Source: Inia geoffrensis
Lineage: Eukaryota; Chordata; Mammalia; Artiodactyla; Iniidae
Reading direction: 5' to 3'
Length of the DNA: 64,000 bases
Assembly: GCA_036417435.1 (NCBI GenBank)
Contig: CM070910.1
Span: forward strand, 65,814,784-65,878,783
The translations under genes were made by a program, and so were the position numbers. Under the pieces are notes generated by a model. It was not told the DNA's origin, searched no databases, and worked only from the letters and a program-made list of their open reading frames with translations. Below, in pieces: positions 12,426 to 24,625 of the stretch. Numbering within the stretch: the first letter of the stretch is position 1; each line of letters begins with the position of its first letter.

Positions 12426-13249
12426 TCCTTTTCCCTTGCATTTTCTTTGGTAACAGCAGTGTAGGATAGATACCTTGAGATGCCGAACTGTCATTTATTA
12501 TTTTTGAGTGTAATTTTGAGTTTGAGTGGCATTTTGCCAGATAACGGAGAACACTTGCCATTGATTAACCATCTGTGCATTCACTGCAGGATTTACTCTG
12601 TGTAAACACACAGTCTTCAACAACTAAAAAGGGGTAAGACCATGCCCTCCTCTTCCATTTCCGCCACTGGTTACTGGTCCCGGAAATTGCTAACCTGCCA
12701 TTGAAATATGAGCAATGGACCCTCTAAAATCACCTCAAAGGGAGACAGAGTATCAAAACATCATTTTATTCATGAATTAAGCTTCCAATTACTTCCATGA
12801 TGCTGACTTCTTAAATGACTTACAAGAGTTGAAATCTTTGGATTCGTTAGCAAACTTATGGCAATCTACAACTTTCTTGAAATTTTTTAAAAAACTTAAA
12901 GAGTTATATGACTTCTTGAGTCCTTTTGTTCCATTTTAACCAATAGTTTTTCCCTGACTTTAAATTATGAGTTATGCTAATTGTATTCTTTGTCGATCTG
13001 TCTTAGACATATGATTGTACGGCAGTGAGAAGGGGCTTAGCCCATTCATTTTATTCTTTTTCTAAAAATTTATTTTGCAAAAATCCATAAATCCTATGTC
13101 AGCATAACAGCTATAAAGCAAAATATTTAAAAATGAAACTTTTAATGTCTTGATTACATCAAAGACCCAAGACAAAAGATGCCACATTCTAATCTGAGGT
13201 GTGAGATACTATGCAGGATGCAAAAAATGAGAAATCAGAATACCAGTAA
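12426..13249. other. Unassigned AT-rich sequence
   Basis: No recognisable gene or repeat. Confidence 0.4.
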
Positions 13250-13990
13250 GGTATGTAGTTGTATAATTTTCTTTGCATACGATGTCTTTATCTGGTTTTG
13301 ATAAAAGTTAATACTGGCCTCATAGAGTGGGTTGTTTTATTTGTTTGTTTGTTTTTTGCGGTACGCCGGCCACTCAGTGTTGTGGCCTCTCTAGTTGCAC
13401 AGCACAGGCTCCGGACGCGCAGGCTCAGCGGCCAAGGCTCACGGGCCCAGCCGCTCCGTGGCATGTGGGATCCTCCCGGACCGGGGCACGAACCCGCATT
13501 CCCTGCATCGGCAGGCGGACTCTCAACCACTGCGCCACTAGGGAAGCCAGGGTTGTTTTTTTTTTAATTTTAATTTTTCTCGAACAGTTTGTGAAAGATT
13601 GTTGTGAAATCCTTAAATATTTGTAGATTTCACCCGTCAAGTTTTCTTTATAAGAAGTTTTGTAAATGACTAATTTAATCTTTTGACTTGTTAGAGATTT
13701 ATTCAGAATTCCTATTTCCACATTCTCTCCTTTTACTTTTGTTTTTAATTTTTTTTAGGTGTGTCACCTATAGACAGCAGCTAGCTGGATTTTTCAAATC
13801 TACTCAGATTTTCTGCAATTTAACTTTTAATAGGCTGTTTAATCCATTAATATTTTATTAATAATAATATTCAGAATTTTGCCATTATATTCTTGTAATA
13901 TTTAGTATATCTTTTCTTTCCTTTTCTCTACCTTTTCTTGATTACTATAGGATAGGATACATAAATATTTCTTTATCCCTTTATCTTTTC
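13250..13990 (-). mobile_element. Old L1 ORF2 relic, split by a SINE
   Basis: Read in reverse this is L1 ORF2. The plus strand shows the antisense of the reverse-transcriptase region: GTCTTTATCTGGTTTTGATA and ACTGGCCTCATAGAGTGGG. After the SINE it resumes with GAACAGTTTGTGAAAGATTG and continues to TATTCAGAATTCCTATTTCC. It then jumps to the endonuclease region around 13765-13860 (TATAGACAGCAGCTAGCTGG, GGCTGTTTAATCCATTAATA), so an internal part is deleted. There is no open frame, and the element is much older than the SINE inside it. Confidence 0.75.
13339..13549 (-). mobile_element. CHR-type SINE (copy 2), inside an old L1
   Basis: This is the reverse complement of the CHR body, with a T-rich 5' side (TTTGTTTGTTTG type A-tail complement), the B box complement GGGCACGAACC near 13485-13495, and the head ending GGGAAGCCA at 13549. 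A GGGTTGTTTT target duplication lies at 13329-13338 and 13550-13559. The L1 sequence continues on both sides, which fixes the order of events. Confidence 0.93.
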
Positions 13991-14439
13991 TTTCAAACAT
14001 TACAGATTACATATATTTCCTTCACCAAAATCACCCCCAGTATACTACTGAGAGGCAGTCATTTTACTCTCCAGAGAGTTTGTGGACATTCTTCCCAAAA
14101 TTTTCTGTGAATATATAAACATGTATTATCTTGTATAAATTGTTGTGCAACCAGTCGTTTTCTTTAAAAATAAATCTAGACACCTCTCCAAGTCAGTACA
14201 TGGAGATTTATCTTATTCTTTTATTAGACTGCTGCATATTATCTCACTGTTTGGAAGTTATATAATTTGTTTTTACTAGCTATTTAATTATTAAGAGTGA
14301 CATGTACTTTAAAATAAACAACATCAAAGATGTAAAATGATAATATAAGGCTTCAGCAAAAAGGCACACCCATGATTTAGAAAGCCTTTTATAATGTGAT
14401 TCCCATTTATCTGTCCAGGCTAGGTTACTGACAATCAAC
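13991..14439. other. Unassigned AT-rich sequence
   Basis: Possibly further decayed L1, but nothing can be aligned by eye. Confidence 0.3.
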
Positions 14440-14875
14440 ATTATAGCTCAATGTTCCAACCAAATTACCTATTTCCTGCATCTAGGATGTGTCACATGCT
14501 CTCTTAACTCATGACCTTTGCCAATTGTCCTCATTCTACTCCACCTTTAGCTAGCCTATTTTATCTAACTTAATCTTACTCCTCCTTTGAATCTCAATGT
14601 AGATGTTATTTTCTCTAGGAAGTTTTTCTGAGTTTCTAGACACTTTCAGAGCCAGCATTAGATGTCCCTTCTAAGTGCACCCGTAACAACCTAGACCTCA
14701 TTGTTACCCTCATAAAACATACTATGAATAATGATTTTTCTCTCAAGCTTAAACTATAAGCTGCATGAGATAGAGTAAGTTGGTCCAAGTCACTATGGTC
14801 ATCAAACGGCTTAGCACTTTTATAGGTACTCAACAAATACTGGTTGAATAAATGAAAGAGGCAATAAATATTTCT
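14440..14875 (+). mobile_element. L2 LINE 3' region
   Basis: Motifs follow the L2 consensus order: TCAATGTAGATGTTATTTTC, CTAGGAAGTTTTTCTGA, AAACTATAAGCTGCATGAGA, and the terminus TAGGTACTCAACAAATACTG followed by GTTGAATAAATGAA. The copy is diverged and non-coding. Confidence 0.75.
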
Positions 14876-15904
14876 TTCCATATTAAATACACTTTGGATT
14901 TCAACATTATGTGCTCAAATCAGCATAGTACTGTGAAGAATCATAAACTATAAAATTAATAATTCTATTGAGGTTAATTGCAATTATTTGAATTTTGGAC
15001 TTTTTGAAGTAGCCTCTTTTGAACGTGTTATTTATTTCCCCCCTTCTTAACATACCCATCATAAGAGTTGAATTTGTTTATATCACAGGTCTCTGTGACT
15101 CAGTTATGATGTTACCAGTCTAATAATGTAATTAAATTTGGTTAGTTTGCATATCACACTTATGTTATTTTGTTATCAAAGGAAGAAGAATTTTTGTTTT
15201 AGGGAAAATTTTCTGCTTTACAAATTTCTTCCCAGAAGCTTCTTTTGGGAAGAAGAAACTCATTAGATGGTTTGTTAAATATTTTCACTCCATTTAGGAA
15301 TTTAAATTGGGACGAATTATTTGAAGCTATTGTAAGACAGTTGAGTTTTAGTTGACTAATTGCTATGAACACTCTCAAGTCAGTTCCTTTGTTCCCTCTG
15401 AGGATATAAGAAGTTTGTTTTCTTTAAAACAGTTTCTCAGTTAAAAACATTACCCTATTCCCATATCTACTCAGACACTGGAGGTATCATTCTGAATTCC
15501 CCCAATTTCCTTAATCCAAACATTCTGCTCAACCCCAAGTACCCCTTATCCTAAACCTAAGATATGTCATAAATCAGTTATTTTTCGTCCAAGCTACAGA
15601 TGCGTGTCAGTTTCCTGTCATGTCTTGTTTGGACTCATGCAAAATTCAGGTAACTGATTTCTTTATTTCTGTTCTCACCCTGACCCAAATCATGTTTTTA
15701 TCACTAAATTTCAAAACAACAAATATTGTGATCCACCTTCCCTTCCCACAGCACATTTTTTAAACCTGTGAATAATTCCGTATAATCCCTTGTCAGAAGC
15801 TGGCAGACTACATGTCCAATGGAAATATAACATGATACATGAATTCAAGACACACATGTAATTTTAAACTTTCTAGTAATTACGTTAAAAACAGTGTATT
15901 TATG
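14876..15904. other. Unassigned AT-rich sequence
   Basis: No gene or repeat recognised. Confidence 0.4.
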
Positions 15905-16116
15905 TGTAAAATAGATAGCTAATGGGAACCTGTGGTATAGCACAGGGAGCTCAGCTCCGTGCTCTGTGATGACCTAGATGGGCGGGAGCGGACAGGATGG
16001 GAAGGAGGTCCAATAGAGAGGGGATATATGTATACATATAGCTGATTCACTTCGTTGTACAGCAGAAACTAACACAACATTGTAAAGCAATTGTACTCCA
16101 ATTAAAAAAACCCAGT
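15905..16116 (+). mobile_element. L1 3'-end fragment
   Basis: The order ATAGATAGCTAATGGGAACC, GTATAGCACAGGGAGCTCAG, ATATAGCTGATTCACTTCG, GCAGAAACTAACACAACATT and GTACTCCAATTAAAAAAACC is the L1 3' UTR end. It is older than the copies at 6.5 and 45.7 kb. No clear target duplication was seen. Confidence 0.85.
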
Positions 16117-17689
16117 AAAACAAGAGGTGTAATTAATTTTAATAATATATTTTATCTAACTCCATACATCCAAAATATTATTTTAATATAAACGATATTG
16201 AAAACTTATTAATGATTTATTTTTCATTCTTTTTTCACACTAGACCTCTGAAATCTGGTGTATTTTACACTTAACAGCACATCTCATTTCCAATTATTCA
16301 CATTGCTGCCTAAGTAAATACTAGCGATAAAAACAACTAGTGATTCTGTTACAACTTTGGGTTAAGACAGCTGAGATCCAGGCTGAGTTCAACAAGGACA
16401 AATTTTCCAAGGCAGATGAGTCCTAGCAACGCCTGGCAGCCCTGTAGCCTCAAACTTTTAAAGTAGCAATGGATGAACAAAACAGTTTTGTGGGACTCTT
16501 GAAATGGTCTGTATGTATAAGAGGAAAAAGTGGACCACTTTTCCTGAACCGAGTTGAGATCTGGGAAAGATACGCAGTTGTGATCATTGCTTGATTTGGG
16601 TCCTCTCTTGTGTATTTGCCAGGACTTAAAAGCAACAGTGTAAGCTTGTAGCTTTTTCTCCCTTTTGGGTAACTATTTGGGTAGCCATTTTAACTTTCTC
16701 CATTTTAACTTGGGATTAGAGCTTGAGGTCTTTAGTAAAGGTTGGCTCCCCAAACTACACTGTACAGATATATTTCTACATTGAAGAGTCATGGCACAGG
16801 TTACTGGCAAAATCAGGAAATAATTTTTCAAGGTGAGAAAAATTTCCTTGACTAGCAGAGAACAGGAGTAGAGCTCAGATTTTCTTGTACCAAGGAGACA
16901 TCAAGAAGCAGAGAGCACAGAACACTTAGTGCCCATCAGTGTGGTATTTCAGCAGTGTCACTTTTGCTTCTTTTGGAAACATAGCTAAAGAAACCTTGGC
17001 GTATCCTTCACTTGATAGCATAAGCAATTTCTGTGTTTTAATATTCTTCCTAGTATATATGTACCCTTCACTTAAATTCTTTAAGTTTATCCAGTAGATG
17101 CCACTTCTCTGCACCGAGAGCAGTAATCTATGCATCTTGTCTCCCTCTCTCTTATGCCAACCATCCTTGCACAAGGGAAATGACAATGAACTGCTCCAGG
17201 ATTTACATTGTTGTCCACCTCCTCTGGAGAGAGATTCACTTGGATATTTCCTAGTTCTACATTCACAAATCCCAGGAGATGTTTTTGATCAAACCAGAGA
17301 GGTGAGGTCTGTGAAAGCATTGCAGCTTTTGGAGCGATGAGGCAACATTTTCTAACTTGAAGAAAGATGCTTTCTCATAAGAAAGGGATGGAAGTTAAAC
17401 AGTGAAAAGACTCCATTTCCACAACAAGCAGAAAATTGCGATTTACTTCTGTCCCTATAGGCAGCTTAGATTGATGCTGCATCAGTTGGCCCGTGGAAGC
17501 CTGTTCAGATCGTGACTCTCATGTTTCACAGGCACTTTAACATGCCATAGACTTTTCTCCTTCAATATGCCCTCTTCTAGTAAGTGGCTCAACAGATACG
17601 TCTTGTTCATGTCAGACTTTGAGCCTCATTCTAAAGGTCTCCCTCTTTCACTCTCCTTATCGAATGGGTCGCCAATCTTCTAACTTCTA
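16117..17689. other. Unassigned sequence
   Basis: No gene or repeat family recognised over about 1.6 kb. Open frames on both strands near 16.9-17.3 kb overlap each other and have no recognisable product. Confidence 0.4.
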
Positions 17690-18435
17690 ACTTGTGAGGT
17701 TTCTTGGCACCATCAGTCTCTTTTCCACTACCACCATTCTTGTCCAAGATATCATCTCTCTCTTGGGCTCTTCAATGCCTTCATGACCCGTCATCCAGCT
17801 CCCAGCCTTGATTTCCTATGACTCAGACTCTATACTACACCTTTAGGGATATTTTTTAAATGCACATCTGATCATTTTATTCCCCATTCGTTCAATGGCT
17901 TTCTATTGCTTATAAGGATTAAGATTTTAAGAATTAAGGATTTAAGGATCAACAGCTTTATTCCTAAGAAGTTCTCAAGGTGTGTGATTGGACACCTGCT
18001 CACCTATTTAGTCCCTTTCTCACTATTCTCCTTTTAAAAACATAGGCTTCAGTTAAATAGAATATCTTTCAGCTTATAAGTTTATACTCCTTTAAGTCAG
18101 GTTTTCTACATAATATTATTTATGCCTGGACCACTCCCCAGAATTTCACTCCTATTTAGCGTTCTGTCTCAGTGTAGCCAGTCTTTCATCCAGGTAACCC
18201 TACCCAGCCACCAAGATGGGCTGGTTCACATGTTAGGTATTTCTAGAACATACTGCATTTCTTCTTAGTTGTGCAGAACATGTGTAATGATTTGCTTCAT
18301 ATCTATAAATTCCACGAGGGCATGGACCACATCGTTCCATCTCTGTACACTCAAAGCTTGACACAAATGCCTGACCCATAGAAGGTGTTAATGAGCATTT
18401 GTGGCATAAATGCATGAATGGATGAATGAATGAAC
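17690..18435 (+). mobile_element. L2 LINE 3' half
   Basis: A long collinear L2 match: TCCACTACCACCATTCTTGT, AAATGCACATCTGATCATTT, TTCAATGGCTTTCTATTGC, AAATTCCACGAGGGCATGGA and CATAGAAGGTGTTAATGAGC, ending in ATGAATGGATGAATGAATGA. It is ancient and non-coding. Confidence 0.8.
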
Positions 18436-18479
18436 ACACTGCTGTTATTTGCTGTTTACGATTCTGTCACACATCACAC

Positions 18480-18600
18480 CTCCTTTAACAGCACGTCCCT
18501 GAAGTCTTTGTATCCCAGTGCCTAGTGTGGTGCAGTGTAGTGTGGTGCCATGTTTATTGCAAGCCCTAAGCATGTGTTGATTGAAACATTAATGAAAGTG
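18480..18600 (+). mobile_element. Possible second L2 end fragment
   Basis: TTTGTATCCCAGTGCCTAG, then TAAGCATGTGTTGATTGAAAC, resembles an L2 terminus directly behind the previous one. Internally it carries a short TGTGGTGCAGTGTAG-type duplication. Confidence 0.4.
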
Positions 18601-19740
18601 GACAATACCTTCCATACCAGACAATTTTAATCCATCCTATTTAATTCATTTTTCCTTTTTTTGAGGAATTCTCCTTGTAAACATATCTCCTTGTAGATAT
18701 TGAATTACTGAGTCACCCATCTTTCATTTATTAACATAAAATCAGATGACCAACTGATTGGTCTAACTGCCTCCCTCAAGTCACTGAACACAATCTTTGA
18801 GTGAGCGTATGAAGTAACCAATAAGAATGGGCTGCTGAGTTCTGCTATAACTCTACAGTGTACACCTCATGACAGGTTTTTCTAAACTAACAAGGAACCC
18901 AGGCCCCATTTTTCCTTTTTCTAATTTCTGTCACATTGTTAATTGTTGGAAATAGCTGCCTAGCAAAGCTCTGCAAAGCTCAGCACTGTTTCCAGACTTA
19001 AATCTGACGGTCAAAAGGCAAAGACATACGGTGAGGATGTTGCCTTGATGCATAACTCAAGCCCCTGCCCCTATATGGAATCATTGTAAAAACTCTACAT
19101 TTAGGACCTAGATTACTTCTCTCTCCTTACAAAGGTCTACCATGTAGTTTTTCTCTTAAAATGTCTCCCATACCTTTATTGAGAAGCTATATGTAATAGG
19201 CCAAATGTGTTGGTCATTGCAATACAGTCAAAAAACAAGACATGTTTCATGTTGGATATATTATTGACCTTTCTGGTAGCAGGATCACCATGAATCGACA
19301 CACACTGTACACACACACCCCCACCCCCGGTTTCATTGTCATTGTCATGATCCACCCAGGTGGGCTCATAAAACATTCTGAGTCATTCTGTGTACCACCA
19401 AACAATGGGCCAGACTCAGTGTTGGCTAGGAGGAGTGGTTAGGGTAAGGAAGGAGGCTAGATCAACTGATGCTTCTAAAATACACTCTAGGATAGAAGAG
19501 ATAGCCTGACGGGTTAACTTTTTATCTACCCCACAAAGTGCTCATGTTAACTTGACCATAGAAATGAAAAGTAATAAATCATAGAAAATAAGCCATTCAA
19601 AGTATTATTTGTAAAAAAAGTACATAAAATAAAGAATGAAAGGAAGGAACTATGGATCATATAAATGATATTAAAGTGCACTAGCATTGTACTGTGTGAG
19701 TGACTGGAGTCATAAAATCCTACAGAATCATACATACACA
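18601..19740. other. Unassigned sequence
   Basis: No gene or repeat recognised. A short C-rich ACACACACCCCCACCCCC run lies near 19310-19328. Confidence 0.4.
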
Positions 19741-19946
19741 CATTACAGAGCTGTTCTGTGTTCTTTGTTTACTATACTCTGTTCCTGTTTGCCCAACTGG
19801 CTCCTTTTCAGTCCTTGGTTGAACGTGGTTGAACTTAGCTTTCACAGCCTTGGTGGCCCTCTCTAACGCCTCATCACTGTTCGGCTTCCCAGATGTCCCA
19901 GAAGGACATACCTCATTCATTTGATCAGGTGCTTAAGGCCTTCTCT

Positions 19947-19972
19947 AAAAAAAAAAAAAAAAAAAAAAAAAA
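19947..19972 (+). repeat. Pure poly(A) tract of 26 nt
   Basis: An uninterrupted A26 run ends a relatively GC-rich 200-bp stretch (19742-19946) that I cannot assign. It could be the tail of a plus-strand retrocopy, but no AATAAA signal precedes it and I found no target duplication. Confidence 0.6.
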
Positions 19973-20064
19973 GAAAGTTGTTTGTTTTTTTTGTTTTTGC
20001 TCAGTCAATCACATCAACTGTTCCAGACAATCTCATAGTCAAAGTCTGCACAACTCTTTAGCAT

Positions 20065-20440
20065 TATATATTAGCTTAGCGCTACCATGACAAAGTACCA
20101 GGAATCAGGTGTCTAAAAACAAATTTATTCTCACAATTCTGGTGGCTAGAAATCTGAAATCAAGGTGTGGTCAAAGTCATTCTCCCTTTGATGGTTCTAA
20201 GGAAGAATTATTCCTTTCCTCTTCCAGCTTCTGATGGCCCCAGTATAACTCCAGTCTCTGCCACTGTCTTCACATGGCCATCTACTCCCCTTTATGGCTT
20301 AATATGACCTGAATCCAGTATGACCTCATCTTAGTTAATTGCATCTATAAAAGTTTTATTTCCAAATAAGGTCACATTCTGAGATTCTGGGTGGACATAA
20401 ATTTTGAAGTGGGCACTATTCAACTCACTAACATGATATA
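20065..20440 (-). mobile_element. MLT1-like LTR (ERVL-MaLR class)
   Basis: Read on the plus strand it is the reverse complement of an MLT1-type LTR: TACCATGACAAAGTACCAGG, AACAAATTTATTCTCACAA, TTCTGGTGGCTAGAAATCTG, GTCTTCACATGGCC and CCAAATAAGGTCACATTCTG. It is a non-coding solo LTR, old and truncated at its ends. Confidence 0.75.
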
Positions 20441-21235
20441 GAGTTCCTATTACAATCTAATCCTAGCCTGTCTACTTCTAGAATATCCTTTCAGTAAATG
20501 TTGGTTGCCTTCAATTAGTCTGCAAGAAAGGTAAAAATGATTGAGTGAAAGAAACCAACTAGTTCAGTGCTCATTTGCTGCTATATAGTGCTTTTCTAGG
20601 AAAGATGCGTGCATTTGAAGTAAAACTCATCTTTATCTAGAAACAGCCAATGCAACTTTGGGGAGTTTGTTTTCCTAAGAATTTATATTCCAAATAATCG
20701 CAATCTGTGGTCCTGCTAATGCCACCTCTGGTGTCTCCTTTGAGGGCACCATGCCTTACATCACATAGAAGACTTGTTAGCACAATTTTTATCTCCTAAA
20801 TCAAAAAGCACATTAAGTTTCTGCTAAAGTTGATGAGTTTGATATACAGTGAGAATAATACTTTATTTGAGAATATTCTGTTCAGTATGCAGTGGTTAAC
20901 TGTTATTTTGAAAATTATATGTAAACTGAATGGGTGTAAGTTGATTGGACAAAAATGCTAAATAGTGGCTTTCTATATGCTTAAAAAGTTCATGCAGAAT
21001 CTGTATGAAATCCTCCCTGGTAGCCATATTTGCAAGTCAACGTGAGCCTCTTCTTGGGGTATTTCTTTCCATTATCCACATCTCTCTTGGAATTTCTCCA
21101 TTGCAGAATGTTCATCCAAAGCAACAATACTTCTCTATGGACTTAATCCTGGTGCCTAAGCAGGATGTGGACTTTGTCTCCTGGGATGAGCCACTAGCGG
21201 GTCCAGTGCACTTAACTCCATCAGATCTTAAAACC
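20441..21235. other. Unassigned sequence
   Basis: No gene or repeat recognised. Confidence 0.4.
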
Positions 21236-21352
21236 ATTCGAGCGTGTTGCAAATTAAGACTAAGTCTATCTTACTCACTGTTGTGTTTTCTATGCTTGCA
21301 CAGTTGCCTAGCATGTAGTAGGGACTTCATAAATATTAGTTGAATAAATGAA
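21236..21352 (+). mobile_element. L2 3'-end fragment
   Basis: AGTTGCCTAGCATGTAGTAG, then GACTTCATAAATATTAGTTG and AATAAATGAATTAAC, is the L2 terminus. Confidence 0.65.
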
Positions 21353-22879
21353 TTAACATTCAAGTTTAATAATTAAGTAAGAGAGAGTTGGTGTTTTACC
21401 GTCTTCCTCCCTGTTTGGAAGGCAAAGTTGTGCAGTGGAAATCTCACTCTTGCCTCAGTGAGTTGATTGCATTCCTTCTCTTTGAATAGCATAATTTTCC
21501 CATCTGGATAGAACTTTCCTTATCTGTAGTACTGCCCAGTGCATTTCCTTTCATCTTAGAACATTTTGTAGTTCTCTTTTGCAATTGGAAAATAGTTAAT
21601 TAGAATTGAAATCTTTACTTCTCTATGTGATAATAAGATCTATTTAAGCTTAGTGCTTGCCTTTCTCTTGATGCTTTGACACTGCACGTGGAAAAGACTC
21701 ATACTACTTATAGAAATATATCCTGAGACAAGATGTAGGGAGGGTGATGATCCAGATAGTGGCTTCTTAAGGGATGGTTGGCTGCTGCTGACTATCTCAG
21801 CACATGGAAAAAAAGAAAATAAGCGAAGAGGCTGAGACCCCATGGGTAAATGTGCACATCCTTCCATAATGGCCTTACTGCTTATTTTAGTATGTGAGTT
21901 TTTATAATTATGAGAGGAGGTCTATGAAGTAGGAGGGATGATAAGTGATATTTCAGTGGGAGAGAGGTTTTGGAAATATATTCCTTGGAAAAAGTTTATT
22001 TCTATGTTTGAGACTTGGAAAAACTTTCTCCTTGTTTCTATTGTGCATCAAGGATCATAAGACCTATAAAGCTCTTGCAAATGAGGTTACTCTATCTTTA
22101 TTATGGTAGCCTGGTGACTCCAGGGAAGCAATAGGACTGCGTGAGGATGGGGGTTATTTGGGTCTCAGACTGGGAACATCAAGCACTGTTGCTGAACGTA
22201 GCTATGAGACAAATTACATTTTTGAAAGTTGATCAAGTAGAGTGGAATTTTATTATGCATATATTTAACTTATGCAAAATCCAGTATATATACTCAGGAG
22301 GTATACAGAGAAAAAATAGCAATTCATATTCATACAATATGGCCAATTCCATATATTGTGCCTCTGTCCTGAGTGAGCATGACAAGGCACGTGGTACTTA
22401 ACCACGTCCCATCAGTTTCCATTCTCAAGGGCCTCTTAGACTGGGACCATCTTGCTGAAATGAGTACTATTGTAAAGTGTATAAAATTCATACCTTTATT
22501 TCAGAATGTCCCCAAAATGGAAGCCAGCTACTTCATTTATTATTCAACTGACCAGATTGTTTCAGGGCCAAGGGAAAAACTCTCCGCATTGGACTTCTGG
22601 GAGATAATACTTTAGTTTTTAACATGGTAACTTTTCTTAGCTATATGTGAATCTACTTTATTTGGCCTTACACACTGACTTCAAAATTTACAACCACATA
22701 AATTCATGCTACCTGAAATTTCTTAGGTAATCAGGCTCGTACAGGGCCCACTACTTGTACAAGTCCAGAAGGTACCTGTCACATTTTATTCAAACAAATA
22801 GAGTGCCCTGGAGGGTGCAAATGGCCATACTAGAAACATCATAAACCTGCTTGTCTCAGTTTGAACAATGGTACCTGAA
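21353..22879. other. Unassigned sequence
   Basis: About 1.5 kb without a recognised gene or repeat. Confidence 0.4.
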
Positions 22880-22889
22880 ATATAACTTT

Positions 22890-23400
22890 AGAATTTGTTC
22901 ATTACACATGTGTTAACCATCCATTATGTATCAGGCAGTATTCTGGCCACTGAAGACATTAAACATTTTTTGAGAAGAAACTAGCAGTCATCTAATTGAG
23001 TTCCTAACTTATAATTGAGTTCCCTGCATGAATCGTTTGGTGATAGGGAACTCACTTCCACAAGTCATGCTGCTCTTCCGTGGCATTGAAGCAAAACATC
23101 TTTTTGAATTCTAATTCTAGTTCTGCCCTTGAGGGCATAAATAATTTCGAATACATTTTAATTATTATAGCTCTTAAGTATTTGAAGAAATTTTTCCCAT
23201 TATTTCTCCCCTCTTCTGTCTTGTCTTTTTCAGGTTAAATATCTTCTTTCAGGAATATTTTATATATTAGGGTTCTAGTATATTCCCATCTTGATCAATG
23301 TCTCCCTTATACTTTTTTATCACCCCCTACTCTTAAATCCTGGGCCCAGAGTTAAAGCTATTACACCTGAGATAAACTGAGCCAGTTGAGTGAGACTCTC
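22890..23400. mobile_element. L2 end fragment and probable L3/CR1 relic
   Basis: Around 22900-22965, ACCATCCATTATGTATCAGG and CAGTATTCTGGCCACTG resemble the reverse complement of an L2 end. From about 23000, ATAGGGAACTCACTTCCAC, TTAAGTATTTGAAGAAATTT, TTTCTCCCCTCTTCTGTCTT and TTCAGGTTAAATATCTTC follow the order of the L3/CR1 3' region on the plus strand. Both are ancient and the assignment is by eye. Confidence 0.45.
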
Positions 23401-23896
23401 ACACCACATGTTTAGGAAGCTTTGGAGAAAATCTTCCATGGACTTGTAAGAATATATACTCTTGCTTGCTTACAGACAATTTAGAAGTGGTCCCAGGAAA
23501 CTTCTGGGATATATTTATCACTTTTAGATTAGCTCCCTTTGATCTTATCCTTTTTTCGGAAATGCATGCTTATTATATAATATACAGTCTCCGTGTGTTA
23601 AATAATACGAAGATTTGAAAGCAAGTCTAATCAGAGATATTGGTTACCATAGTGATCTGGAGTAGTATATAATTATATATATATATTTTTCTTTTCTAGA
23701 ACAATAGTACAAGATGTACAGGTACATAGGTACCAGAATTATGGAAGCAAAAATCTATGTTAGAGATTTGAGCAGATGATTGGGGAAATATATGTTGCTG
23801 TATAAAAGATTTGTACAACAGATTTTTGTAAAATGTGATTTAAGATAAATTTTCTTAATACATTGAATTTAATTTGGAAGAATTTAAAAATATTTT
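23401..23896. other. Unassigned AT-rich sequence
   Basis: No gene or repeat recognised. A short (AT)n run lies near 23669-23686. Confidence 0.4.
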
Positions 23897-24113
23897 GTTT
23901 TTTTTTTTTTTTTTTTTTTTTGCGGTACGCGGGCCTCTCAGCGCTGTGGCCCCTCCCATTGCGGGGCACAGGCTCCGGACGCGCAGGCTCAGCGGCCATG
24001 GCTCACAGGCCTAACCGCTCCACGGCATGTGGAATCTTCCCAGACCAGAGCACAAACCCGTGTCCCCTGCATCGGCAGGCGGACTCTCAACCACTGCGCC
24101 ACCAGGGAAGCCC
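23897..24113 (-). mobile_element. CHR-type SINE (copy 3)
   Basis: The reverse complement of a full CHR SINE follows a T-run of more than 20 nt (tail). The body runs from GCGGTACGCGGGCC to the head complement GGAAGCCC at 24113. The B box complement near 24050 carries a substitution (GAGCACAAACC instead of GGGCACGAACC). I found no convincing target duplication, so this copy may be older or its flanks altered. Confidence 0.92.
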
Positions 24114-24444
24114 TGTTATTACTTTTAAAGTCAGATTTACATAAGTATATCATACTTGCAATTAATAAAATATAACTAAAAGTTAAAAATATCCTGAATC
24201 ACAGATTTTTCTGTTAGAAACTGTAAAAATATTGAGTATTTCCTTTGAATTTGATAGAATGTTTTGTACTTATCCCTTATTGTTTGGAAATGAAATTAAA
24301 ATTTTTAAAATACAGCAAGGAAATCTATTCTGCCATGACTACATTACTAAGAAAAATTTGTTGAGATTTGTAGATGGGAAAATGTTGCTCCCTTAATTGC
24401 TTACATAGTATTATTTATTTTTATGTAATTACATTTTATAGACA

Positions 24445-24625
24445 ATGCCACATGCTTTGTCCACACAATGCCAAAACATCTGGATGCAAAGTGGAAAGTA
24501 TAGTAACAAACCCAGATGGTTTGTAAGTACAGGGCCAAACATCCAGATGGCATCAAGAAGGCAAAGCATGTGGATGACAAATACCAAATCATTCATTCAG
24601 ATGTCATGGCATCATCTAGACACAG
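24445..24625 (+). repeat. Degenerate ~30-bp tandem array
   Basis: Five GATG cores spaced 27-32 bp apart lie at 24483, 24515, 24546, 24573 and 24600. Similar contexts include AAACATCTGGATGCAAA, AAACCCAGATGGTTTG, AAACATCCAGATGGCATC and AAGCATGTGGATGACAAA. Units share an A/C-rich lead and the GATG core but are strongly diverged. The stretch is open in one frame for 63 codons, which may be chance. Confidence 0.4.
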
